In this document: positions 1-8,275 of the stretch, piece by piece
How the letters are laid out: each line of letters starts with the position of its first letter
Position numbering within the stretch: the first letter of the stretch is position 1
NCBI GenBank assembly: GCA_027065815.1
Contig: JAMONL010000160.1
Span: 1-35,070, forward strand
Origin: Sulfurovum sp.
GTDB lineage: Bacteria > Campylobacterota > Campylobacteria > Campylobacterales > Sulfurovaceae
Length of the DNA stretch: 35,070 nt
Direction: 5' to 3'
Notes under the pieces: model-generated
Told to the model about the DNA's origin: nothing
The model's input: only the letters and a program-made list of their open reading frames with translations
Database searches by the model: none
Program-made: the position numbers and the translations under genes

Positions 1-1
1 A

Positions 2-787
2 CATTTGCTCACAGCAACACAGATAGAGACCGGTACCCCGTCACACTCACTCATAGAGGAGTGTATGCTTTTGGCGAACCAGGCTTCGGCCAAACGTTTT
101 ACCGGTGAAGGTGACAGTATCTTCAGAATTCATGAACCACCGCAGCTTACACGTACGGAACAGCTGCTTTCCGAACTGGCTGCCGTAGGACTGTTTGTCG
201 AAGAGTATGAAGACAGCCCATCACTCATACGTGCCATTCAAAAAGAGGCAGAGAAAATGGGCTTGGCGGCAGAAGTAGATTCAATGATCATCAAATCCCT
301 TCGTCAGGCACAATATTCTGCACACAATGTGGGACACTTTGGTCTGGGATTTACTCACTACAGCCACTTCACCTCACCGATCCGAAGATATTCCGACCTT
401 ATCCTGCACCGTCTCATCAAAGCACAACTTAATGATGACAAAGAGGAGATGGAATACCTTTTAAGAAACATTGAACCTCTCTGTGCAAGGGTTTCCGACC
501 TGGAACGTGAAGCCACAAAATGTGAATGGGATTTCAGAGACCGAAAATTTGCACGCTGGGCAGAAACACAAAAAGGCATGTTCTTCGAAGCAGAGATCAT
601 CGAAGCAGGAGAGAGTGCCAAAGCGGTACTTAAAGGTGACATCAAAGGCGTGGTGGTACATCTTAAAGGAGATGATGTCATGTTATTTGATAAAATACGT
701 GTCATGATCACCGAAGTGAATATTGCCCAGGCAGTCATCATGGCAGAACTGGTCAATAAACTTTCAAAAGAAGAGATGGAGTTGTAG
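2..787 (+). CDS. rnr: RNase R/VacB-family 3'-5' exoribonuclease, C-terminal part (5' truncated by window edge)
   Basis: Frame open from the window start to TAG 785-787. Contains RNB-domain-like 'SLRQAQYSAHNVGHFGLGFTHYSHFTSPIRRYSDLILHRLI' followed by an S1-like segment. Confidence 0.88.
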   Translation, partial: HLLTATQIETGTPSHSLIEECMLLANQASAKRFTGEGDSIFRIHEPPQLTRTEQLLSELAAVGLFVEEYEDSPSLIRAIQKEAEKMGLAAEVDSMIIKSLRQAQYSAHNVGHFGLGFTHYSHFTSPIRRYSDLILHRLIKAQLNDDKEEMEYLLRNIEPLCARVSDLEREATKCEWDFRDRKFARWAETQKGMFFEAEIIEAGESAKAVLKGDIKGVVVHLKGDDVMLFDKIRVMITEVNIAQAVIMAELVNKLSKEEMEL

Positions 788-1764
788 TGTATCAAAGAGA
801 TTTTGATCAGCGTTTGAAACAGAGTTTTCCCAAAGCCGTTCTTTTTTATGGTCTGAATGACTATCTTGTTGACCATTATATGGATATCTACAAGATCCAG
901 CTCGATGCAAAAGAGAGTATGCTGACACTCTATTATGATGAATGGGATTTTGAGCAGGCAAAAAGTTACCTTGCCCAAACTTCACTCTTTGGCGGTACCA
1001 ACCTGCTCATTGTCAAAGGTGACAAGAAGATCCCTAAAAAAGAGTTGGACCAACTGATAGTCCTTGCCAATAAAAATACCGACAACTACTTTCTCTATGG
1101 TTTTGATGAAGCAAAAACATCAGCCAAAAGTCTTCAAAGCTCATTTACTGATAAGAAGGGCGGTGTGTGGGTACGGTTCTTTGAACCCAATATCCGTGAT
1201 GGGATGGCCATTTTACAGCAGAAAGCCATGAAGATCGGACTTGACATTGACCATTATGCATTGCAGCACCTAATGCTTCTCCTCAATAACAACATGGCGC
1301 TTTGTTCCAATGAGCTGGATAAACTAGCAATTCTCGGTATCAAGGTCACCTCCAAAGATGTAGACCGGCTGGTCTACTCGACCGCACCTTTGGCAACAGA
1401 GCAGCTACTTATCGATCTTTTTAATAAAAAACCAATTACAGCAACGATCACCAAACTGCTTGATCTGGGGGAAGATGAATTCGATCTTCTGCGTTCTACA
1501 CAATATTTCATTAATCAAGTCTTTCTCTTTCATGCCTACATTAAACTGCATGGCCATGTAGACTCAGCAGCGATACTTGGCTACAAACTTCCTAAACAGA
1601 TAGAAGATAAAAAAGCACAGCTTGCATTGAAAGTAAAATCTGCCTCACTCTTAAAAATATTTGAACATCTTTTAGAGGGTGAATTAGAAATGAAAAAAGC
1701 ACCCCCGACACAAAGGGAAGTATTGTTATATAGTATGCTGATAAAGATACAGTCTTACCTGTAA
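787..1764 (+). CDS. holA: DNA polymerase III delta subunit (HolA-like)
   Basis: 325 aa; GTG start overlaps the preceding TAG by 1 nt. Overall HolA-like pattern (VLFYGLNDYLVDHYMDIY..., ...TLFGGTNLLIVKGDKKIPKKELDQL..., C-terminal helical domain) as in epsilonproteobacterial HolA. Confidence 0.7.
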   Translation: MYQRDFDQRLKQSFPKAVLFYGLNDYLVDHYMDIYKIQLDAKESMLTLYYDEWDFEQAKSYLAQTSLFGGTNLLIVKGDKKIPKKELDQLIVLANKNTDNYFLYGFDEAKTSAKSLQSSFTDKKGGVWVRFFEPNIRDGMAILQQKAMKIGLDIDHYALQHLMLLLNNNMALCSNELDKLAILGIKVTSKDVDRLVYSTAPLATEQLLIDLFNKKPITATITKLLDLGEDEFDLLRSTQYFINQVFLFHAYIKLHGHVDSAAILGYKLPKQIEDKKAQLALKVKSASLLKIFEHLLEGELEMKKAPPTQREVLLYSMLIKIQSYL

Positions 1765-1863
1765 ATATATGGTGTATACATTACTGAAAGCTATTAGCTC
1801 GTTGAATGTAACTTAAGCCTATTTCGATAAAATAAATACAATTTTAAGTAAGGGAAGCATGTA

Positions 1864-2424
1864 ATGTCAACAAAAAATGTAAATAGTCTAAACAATGTAG
1901 ATCAGATAAGAGATCTTATTTTCGGTTCACAGATCAAGGATTTTGAAGAGAGATTCAATCAGATCAACAAAACGATGAATAGTATGAAAGAAGCTTTAAA
2001 CAGCAAGATGGATGAATCATATGAGAAGCTCAGCAAAGAGACTGAACGTGCTTTGGAGATTCTAGAGAAAAAGATAGACAATCTTGAACTTTCCACACAA
2101 AAAGAGCGTACTAAACTCAAAGAACTGATCGATACAACAGATGAATCAATTCAAGCACAGCTGCACAGCCAAAAAGACGAATTCTCTACAAAGCTGAAAG
2201 TACTCAAAGAAAATGTTTCAGATGAAAACAAAAAAGTACTTGCACAGGTTAAGGTAATGAAAGCCGAAATCGAAACAGCACTGAATGAAGGCCTTGATAC
2301 ACTTGGTGATGACAAACTTTCCAGAGATGCAATGGCACAGATGCTTCTGGATGTTGCTATGAAGATGCAGGGAACCGATGTCAATACCGTATTATCCCAA
2401 GGTATAAGCACTGAAGAAAAGTAA
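1864..2424 (+). CDS. Coiled-coil protein of unknown function; first gene of the OmpA/small-GTPase operon
   Basis: 186 aa, ATG, SD-like AAGGGAAG upstream. Heptad-rich K/E/L composition; conserved-looking C-terminus 'LSRDAMAQMLLDVAMKMQG'. Confidence 0.75.
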   Translation: MSTKNVNSLNNVDQIRDLIFGSQIKDFEERFNQINKTMNSMKEALNSKMDESYEKLSKETERALEILEKKIDNLELSTQKERTKLKELIDTTDESIQAQLHSQKDEFSTKLKVLKENVSDENKKVLAQVKVMKAEIETALNEGLDTLGDDKLSRDAMAQMLLDVAMKMQGTDVNTVLSQGISTEEK

Positions 2425-4357
2425 TTCACAGCTTGAAGAGCTTAAAAGACTTCTTCTTGAGCCTGAGCTTGAACAGCTAAAAAAACTCTCATCAGCATTA
2501 GAAAAACTTGATCTCCGTTTTGAAGACAAAGAGGATGTTATCAAGAGGATCACCCCTCTTTTAGATACGATCCTGCTTCAGAACCTTGAAAACAAGAATG
2601 CCCGGACGGTAGAAATACTGGCGGAGCATCTTGCCCGGATCATAGAACATGCTTCCCAAATACACTTGCCTGAACTCAGTGACTCTCTGCAAAAGGTGAT
2701 TGCTCCGGCTATCTCCAAAGAGATCGCAAACAATCAAGACGTGATGATCGACGCACTTTATCCCATTATGGGCGGAATGATCTCAAAATATGTCACGCAG
2801 TCCATCAAAGAGCTGATGGAACAGATCAACCGGAAGATCGAGAATGGCCTTTCCACAGAGCGCTTCAAACGCAAGCTAAAAGCTAAATTTACCGGTGTCA
2901 GTGAAACAGAACTACTTATGGAAGAGAGCAGTGATGCAGTGATCTCAGCACTGTTCGTGATCCATAAAGATACAGGACTGCTTATCTCTTCGGCAAGTAT
3001 GGCAAAACGTGAAATTGATGATCCTCAAATGGTTGCTTCCATGGCAAGTGCCATTAAGGACTTCATCAATGACTGGATCAATAAACATCAGGAAAACAAG
3101 GAAGAGATACAGATACTCAGTTATGGAAATGCGACACTCTATATAGAAAGTGCCGGTTCGGTCTATGTCATCGCTTTTCTTGACAGTGAGCCTGACTATG
3201 AGCTTCGCTCAGAGATCAACCGCTTTTTTGCATCGATCGTCAAGCAATATGCTTTGTATTTTCAAAATTTTGACGGGGATGATAGTGCTCCTGAAGTTTC
3301 AGAGATTTCTCAAAAAATGCAAGATTATCTTCTTTTACAGACAGACTTTGACAGATCCAGTACATCTGTCCAAAAGCATAATCCTGCAAAACTCATTTTT
3401 CTTGCATTAGGTGTACTGCTACTGGGATATGGAGGCTATATTGCAAATGAATGGTACAAGATCCGTATACTTGAAACCCAGATAAAACAAAAAACTGCAC
3501 AAGAGATCACACTGAATGCTCATGACAACACAATTGAACTTAACGGATATGTTGATACCCTGAAGCATATCCCCGAAGTGATTGATCTGATTGGAGAAAA
3601 AACAGGAAAGCCCGTTATTAATCATCTGATACTCAGTACCAAGGGGCAGGAGTATTTGTTCGCAAAACAACAAAAGAATATCCAAGACGACGAACAGAAG
3701 CTAACATTACTGCAAAAACAATTTTCTGAGACTACAAAACCAGTCCTGGAATCTATAGCAGAGTTACAAAAGAAGATCGTCTTGCTTGAAGCAAAAGAAA
3801 CAGAGATTCACCACATCTTGCATATTAAAGATGAAATTGCTTCAAAACTCTTTACAGCAATGAAAAATAATCCTTTTTACAACAGGCAGGAGCAGGCATT
3901 GGACTTTGCCAAACTACACCTTTTTTCAGTACAGCAAGTTGACTATAATCCCAAAGAGATCAATGCTGTGAAAAAAACCTTTGAACACTATCTGTCAGTA
4001 TTACTGCCGTATAGAGCCTATCTAAAAAAGATCATTATCGAAGGTCACAGTGACAGCAGTGGTACAGCTGCGAACAATATGGTGCTTACACAGAAGAGAG
4101 CTGATGTAGTCAAAACATACCTTTTAAAACAACCGTTCGTTCAAAAAGCACATATAGAAAACCTGCTTGAATCTGTAGGAAGTGCCAGTAAAGAGATTAT
4201 ACTGGTGAATGATCAAGAGGATCACAACGCATCAAGAAGGATTATGATACGGTTTGAACTTGATCCGGATATGGTGTATGAAACTATGCAGAAAGTGTTT
4301 AATATCCAACAGAAAGACGATATAATCAATAGAAACGGTAGCAAGGAAAAACTATGA
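2411..4357 (+). CDS. Membrane protein: N-terminal helical region, Roadblock/LC7-like domain, transmembrane helix, BON-like segment, coiled coil, C-terminal OmpA/MotB peptidoglycan-binding domain
   Basis: The supplied ORF begins at TTG 2666, but the frame is open back to TAA 2405-2407 and the upstream codons read as protein (KKSNSQLEELKRLLLEPELEQLKKL...). Proposed start is CTG 2411 with AAGG 8 nt upstream. TM 'KLIFLALGVLLLGYGGYIA'; OmpA motif 'IIIEGHSDSSGTAANNMVLTQKRADVVKTYLL'. Confidence 0.8.
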   Translation: MKKSNSQLEELKRLLLEPELEQLKKLSSALEKLDLRFEDKEDVIKRITPLLDTILLQNLENKNARTVEILAEHLARIIEHASQIHLPELSDSLQKVIAPAISKEIANNQDVMIDALYPIMGGMISKYVTQSIKELMEQINRKIENGLSTERFKRKLKAKFTGVSETELLMEESSDAVISALFVIHKDTGLLISSASMAKREIDDPQMVASMASAIKDFINDWINKHQENKEEIQILSYGNATLYIESAGSVYVIAFLDSEPDYELRSEINRFFASIVKQYALYFQNFDGDDSAPEVSEISQKMQDYLLLQTDFDRSSTSVQKHNPAKLIFLALGVLLLGYGGYIANEWYKIRILETQIKQKTAQEITLNAHDNTIELNGYVDTLKHIPEVIDLIGEKTGKPVINHLILSTKGQEYLFAKQQKNIQDDEQKLTLLQKQFSETTKPVLESIAELQKKIVLLEAKETEIHHILHIKDEIASKLFTAMKNNPFYNRQEQALDFAKLHLFSVQQVDYNPKEINAVKKTFEHYLSVLLPYRAYLKKIIIEGHSDSSGTAANNMVLTQKRADVVKTYLLKQPFVQKAHIENLLESVGSASKEIILVNDQEDHNASRRIMIRFELDPDMVYETMQKVFNIQQKDDIINRNGSKEKL

Positions 4358-4440
4358 AACAGACACAATTGATACTGAATGCAATCCTCTCGAAAGATAT
4401 TTCTACAAAAGAATCTACAGTACCCAAAAGGATACAATAG
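4354..4440 (+). CDS. 28-aa micro-ORF (MKQTQLILNAILSKDISTKESTVPKRIQ), ATGA overlap with the OmpA gene stop and in frame with the following GTPase
   Basis: ATG at 4354 overlaps TGA 4355-4357; SD-like AAGGA 7-8 nt upstream; TAG 4438-4440; same frame as ATG 4444. Confidence 0.45.
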   Translation: MKQTQLILNAILSKDISTKESTVPKRIQ

Positions 4441-4443
4441 ATA

Positions 4444-4947
4444 ATGATATCAAAAAAAATAATTTTGATCGGAGATTTCGCAACGGGGAAAACAAGTTTT
4501 ATCCGTCGCTATGTAGATAACCAATTCAGCGATACCTACTTGAGCACGATCGGCGTAAAGATATCAAGAAAAAATATTGCACTGGAACATGAAACCGTTC
4601 AGGGACTGATCTGGGATATAGAAGGTGGTACAGAAATAAAACCGGTCAATACTACTTATCTGACTGGGGCACACGGCTGTATTATTGTTGCAGATATCAC
4701 AAGAGAAGAGACCATTGAACATATTGCTAACTATTTAAAAACCATTGGAGACATCATACCTTCAGCACCTGTTATTCTTGTACTGAACAAACGTGACATG
4801 CTTGAAAATATTACTGCAAAAAATATCCTTGAACAGGTCAAACAACAGTATGGCCAAACGGTAAATGATATTTATCTGGGTTCAGCAAAAAGTGGTAGCG
4901 GTGTTGAAGAGGTATTCTACACTTTAGCACACTCTATGCTTACTTAG
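4444..4947 (+). CDS. Rab/Ras-like small GTPase
   Basis: G1 'GDFATGKTS'; switch I 'YLSTIGVKIS' (Rab-like TIGV); G3 'WDIEGG'; G4 'NKRD'; G5-like 'GSAKSG'; 167 aa single-domain size. Confidence 0.9.
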   Translation: MISKKIILIGDFATGKTSFIRRYVDNQFSDTYLSTIGVKISRKNIALEHETVQGLIWDIEGGTEIKPVNTTYLTGAHGCIIVADITREETIEHIANYLKTIGDIIPSAPVILVLNKRDMLENITAKNILEQVKQQYGQTVNDIYLGSAKSGSGVEEVFYTLAHSMLT

Positions 4948-4958
4948 AAAGGAGTTGT

Positions 4959-6152
4959 ATGCATATACAAGAAATTTTAAATGCGATCAATGCAAATCAT
5001 CTCTATGAATACATGGTCATAGATGAAAATTTACAGATCATTGAATATTCTGATATGGTCTTTCATTTATGTGAGACCAGTATTATAAATTATGCTGATA
5101 TGAGTCTTACTCAGGTCGTTCCTGAGCTCTACGGTATGGAAGCTGAAATAGAAAAAATATTTCAAAAAGAAAGAGAAGTACTCACGCTTCCCTATATTGT
5201 TAAGAATACGGATCAATATGTGCATATCCATATCCATCCCGGACGAACGAGCAAAGAAAAGAAAGATCACTGCGAAACATTGATCATACTGTTTGAAAAT
5301 ATCACACAACAGGCAAATATACAGCAAAAACTGATTCAGGAACGCAATGAAAAATCTCTACTTTTAAAAGAAATCTCTGAAAAAAATATGCAGCTGAAAC
5401 GCTTTAATGAAGAAATGCAAGTAATGGTAGATAGCGAAATAAAGAAAAGTCGTGAGAATCAGAAAATAATGGAGATACAGTCACGCCATGCCCAAATTGG
5501 CGAAATGATAGGAATGGTCACCCATCAGTGGAAACAGCCGCTCAATGTGATCAACCTGATCATGAATGTACTAAAAATAAAACTGAAAAAAGATCCTATT
5601 GAAATAGATATGTTCTACGAAACACTCGATAAAGTAATAATGCAAGTCAAACATTTAAATCAAACAGTGGTGGATTTCCAGAATTTCTTCAATCCTATGA
5701 AGGAAAGGGTGCAGTTTAACCTCTTTGAGCATATAGAGAGTGTACTGAGACTGCTTGAATCCGAATACCAATACAAGTATATCGGTATTATGATAGAAGG
5801 AGACAGGAATATCTTCGCATATGGCTACCCCAATGAATTCAAGCAGATACTTCTTTCCCTCTTGAAAAATGCCAAAGATGCATTTGAAGAAAACCCTCAT
5901 GAAAATATGCAAATCACTATTGCTATTTCCATAGATAGTGGACATGCTTGTGTACAGATCAAAGACAATGCAGGAGGTATTCCTGTCAATATGCTCGATA
6001 CACTGTTCGATCTTTATGTCACAAGTAAAAAAGAGGGGTCGGGATTGGGGCTGAATATCGCCAAAAGTATGGTTGAAAATATGCAGGGTAGTTTGACTGC
6101 ACAAAACCTTGAAGATGGTGCAGAATTTTCCCTCTTCCTTCCTTTTCATTAA
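4959..6152 (+). CDS. PAS-domain sensor histidine kinase, no predicted transmembrane helix
   Basis: H-box 'GEMIGMVTHQWKQPLNVINL'; N-box 'LLSLLKNAKDAFEE'; G-boxes 'IKDNAGGIP', 'GSGLGLNIAKSMVE'; N-terminal PAS-like region; AAAGGAG SD. Confidence 0.9.
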   Translation: MHIQEILNAINANHLYEYMVIDENLQIIEYSDMVFHLCETSIINYADMSLTQVVPELYGMEAEIEKIFQKEREVLTLPYIVKNTDQYVHIHIHPGRTSKEKKDHCETLIILFENITQQANIQQKLIQERNEKSLLLKEISEKNMQLKRFNEEMQVMVDSEIKKSRENQKIMEIQSRHAQIGEMIGMVTHQWKQPLNVINLIMNVLKIKLKKDPIEIDMFYETLDKVIMQVKHLNQTVVDFQNFFNPMKERVQFNLFEHIESVLRLLESEYQYKYIGIMIEGDRNIFAYGYPNEFKQILLSLLKNAKDAFEENPHENMQITIAISIDSGHACVQIKDNAGGIPVNMLDTLFDLYVTSKKEGSGLGLNIAKSMVENMQGSLTAQNLEDGAEFSLFLPFH

Positions 6153-6288
6153 GCATATATTTAGAATCAAACTTCAGTGAGAACAAAGACATCTTAGGGT
6201 AAAATATCGCTTCCAAAATTCTTGCTCATTTTTGGACAGATAGGAAATATCTGCATTTATATGGGCTATTAAACCAAAAGGAAACAAT

Positions 6289-6711
6289 ATGACTTGTTAT
6301 GAAACACTGTTTGTAGTTAAACCTACACTGACAGACGAAGAGACTGCAGCACAGATCACTAAGATCAAAGATGTACTTGCAAAAGAAGGTGCAGAACTTG
6401 TTGCAACTGACGATATGGGAATGAGAAAACTTGCTTATCCTGTACAGAAAAATGACAGAGGATACTACACAGTACTTTTCTACAAAGGTGAAGGAACTGT
6501 GATCAACGAGCTTGAGAGAAATCTTAAGATCAACGAAGACGTCATTAAGTTTTTAACTGTAAAATATGTTAAAAATAAAGAGATCGCACAATTTGACAAA
6601 CTTGTTGCAGCAGCTACAAAAAAATCAGAAGCTCCGGCACCTGAAGCAAAAACAGCTGAACCAGAAGCGACACCTGCTCCAGAAGCAGCAGCTGAAACAA
6701 CAGAAGCATAA
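6289..6711 (+). CDS. rpsF: 30S ribosomal protein S6 with A/P/E-rich C-terminal tail
   Basis: 'MTCYETLFVVKPTLTDEE...' S6 fold sequence; located in the conserved rpsF-ssb-rpsR order. Confidence 0.97.
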   Translation: MTCYETLFVVKPTLTDEETAAQITKIKDVLAKEGAELVATDDMGMRKLAYPVQKNDRGYYTVLFYKGEGTVINELERNLKINEDVIKFLTVKYVKNKEIAQFDKLVAAATKKSEAPAPEAKTAEPEATPAPEAAAETTEA

Positions 6712-6738
6712 TTTAACGCGACTTACAGGAGCAACCCT

Positions 6739-7233
6739 ATGTACAATAAGATCATTTTAGCAGGAAACCTAACCAGAGATGTAGAAGTAAGATACACACA
6801 AGGTGGGAGTGCCATTGGAAACACGGCAATCGCAACTTCACGTAAATTCAAATCTGCAACAGGTGAACAGAAAGAAGAAGTTCTTTTCGTAGACCTTACC
6901 TTCTTTGGCAGAACTGCTGAGATCGCTAATCAGTATTTACGTAAGGGTAGCAAAGTTTTGGTAGATGGTAGATTGAAGCTTGACCAGTGGACAGCACAAG
7001 ATGGAAGCAAAAGATCTAAGCACTCTGTAACGGTTGAAAACCTGCAGATGCTTGGAAGCAAAGACGATTCACAGGGTTACAATGCTGCACCGGCCGGAGA
7101 CACATACTCTCAGCCTGCACAACAGCAAGGTTACTCTGCACCGTCTCAACCGGCTCCACAGGCTGCACCACAGCAAGCGGCACCAACTAACATCCCAGAA
7201 ATTGACATCAATGAAGATGAAATACCGTTTTAG
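6739..7233 (+). CDS. ssb: Single-stranded DNA-binding protein
   Basis: '[37 protein letters not shown]...' OB fold; Q/P/A linker; acidic C-terminal tip 'DINEDEIPF'. Confidence 0.97.
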   Translation: MYNKIILAGNLTRDVEVRYTQGGSAIGNTAIATSRKFKSATGEQKEEVLFVDLTFFGRTAEIANQYLRKGSKVLVDGRLKLDQWTAQDGSKRSKHSVTVENLQMLGSKDDSQGYNAAPAGDTYSQPAQQQGYSAPSQPAPQAAPQQAAPTNIPEIDINEDEIPF

Positions 7234-7244
7234 GAGAACAGACC

Positions 7245-7508
7245 ATGGCAGAAAGAAGAAAATTTAAAAAGAGATTTTGTAAATATTGTGAGCAGAAAGT
7301 TGATTTTATCGACTATAAAGATCTAAATTCACTCAAATTCAGTTTGAGCGAAAGATTTAAGATCATGCCAAGAAGATTGACTGGTAACTGTAAAAGACAC
7401 CAGGAACTTGTAACAGTAGCGATCAAAAGAGCAAGACAAACAGCACTTATTCCGTATATCGTAGATAGAAAGAATGTTGTTGAGTCTCCATTTGAGAACT
7501 TGAGATAG
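7245..7508 (+). CDS. rpsR: 30S ribosomal protein S18
   Basis: '[63 protein letters not shown]'. Confidence 0.97.
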   Translation: MAERRKFKKRFCKYCEQKVDFIDYKDLNSLKFSLSERFKIMPRRLTGNCKRHQELVTVAIKRARQTALIPYIVDRKNVVESPFENLR

Positions 7509-7518
7509 ATTTAACTTC

Positions 7519-7539
7519 GAGAGGCTTTTTAAGCTTCTC
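7519..7539. terminator. Hairpin after rpsR, possible terminator between convergent genes
   Basis: GAGAGGCTT-TTT-AAGCTTCTC, 9-bp stem with one G-T pair; lacks a clear following T-tract. Confidence 0.4.
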
Positions 7540-7546
7540 AGTTAGC

Positions 7547-7564
7547 GGTCGGCTGAAGCCGACC
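7547..7564. repeat. REP-like palindrome
   Basis: GGTCGGC-TGAA-GCCGACC: perfect 7-bp GC-rich stem with a tetraloop, 7 nt from the methyltransferase stop codon. Only one copy seen in this window. Confidence 0.5.
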
Positions 7565-7570
7565 CTACAC

Positions 7571-8275
7571 CTACTTTTTTAAACCCAGAAACCTTTTATC
7601 CGAATCTTCCAACCCATAAAGATTCACTTCATCATTGACCAGTAATTCCAAACCACTTAACTTAACAATTTCATCTACAGTATGGTAATACTGTTTTATC
7701 GTCTCTTGTGACTTTTTAAAACAAACACCCTCTTTTTCAAAAAGTGTGAATTCAGAGATATATTCACCATTTTCAAAGTCACTGTCCACAGTTAAAAATC
7801 GTTCATCGTCATCTACAATGAAAGAGCCTACAGCCACATTTTCAAAACCAAACAGAGTATTGATATCACAGAGGAAAATACCGCCCTCATTCAAATGCTC
7901 TTTCACACAGGAGAGAAAATTTGCCAACTGTTCTTTATTAAGATAGTTCAACATATCAAAGACTGCTGTTATCACGTCATAAGAGCCGTTTAGAGCACAG
8001 ATGTCTACACACTCCGCATCGTAGCCCTGCTCAAGTGTTTGTGCCACCATAAGTGGACTGAGATCAATTCCTTTGACTGTTGGAATATCCAAAGCACCCT
8101 GCATCTGGCGCAGGAAATCTCCTGAACCGCAACCAACATCCAGTAAGGTATCAAAGTCTTGAGAATTTAAAAAAAGGAGATAGTGGGCATAGAGACTTGG
8201 AGCAGCCTCTTTGACACCAAGAAGGTCTTCTACTTTGGCGTAGAGATCAAGAGAGTCGGAAGTATTATTCAGCAC
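7571..8275 (-). CDS. Class I SAM-dependent methyltransferase
   Basis: Motif I 'FDTLLDVGCGSGDFLRQM', 'VKGIDLSPLMVAQ', 'YDVITAVFDMLNYL'; start overlaps the hisG end. Confidence 0.85.
   Translation of the reverse strand: MLNNTSDSLDLYAKVEDLLGVKEAAPSLYAHYLLFLNSQDFDTLLDVGCGSGDFLRQMQGALDIPTVKGIDLSPLMVAQTLEQGYDAECVDICALNGSYDVITAVFDMLNYLNKEQLANFLSCVKEHLNEGGIFLCDINTLFGFENVAVGSFIVDDDERFLTVDSDFENGEYISEFTLFEKEGVCFKKSQETIKQYYHTVDEIVKLSGLELLVNDEVNLYGLEDSDKRFLGLKK

Noticed and set aside
358-978. 206-aa minus-strand ORF
   Set aside because: Antisense to the RNase R-like gene and holA; serine/leucine-rich shadow translation.
1785-1835. Short AGCT-ATT-AGCT inverted repeat and AT-rich stretch upstream of the coiled-coil gene
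   Set aside because: Stem too short for a terminator; a TAAAAT near 1827 might be a -10 but spacing and consensus are too weak to call.
6566-6760. K/Q-rich 64-aa ORF (LLQQLQKNQKLRHLKQKQLNQK...)
   Set aside because: Out-of-frame reading of the repetitive rpsF tail; low-complexity artefact.
7034-7267. 77-aa ORF inside ssb
   Set aside because: Out-of-frame reading of the ssb Q/P/A linker, running into the rpsR start.
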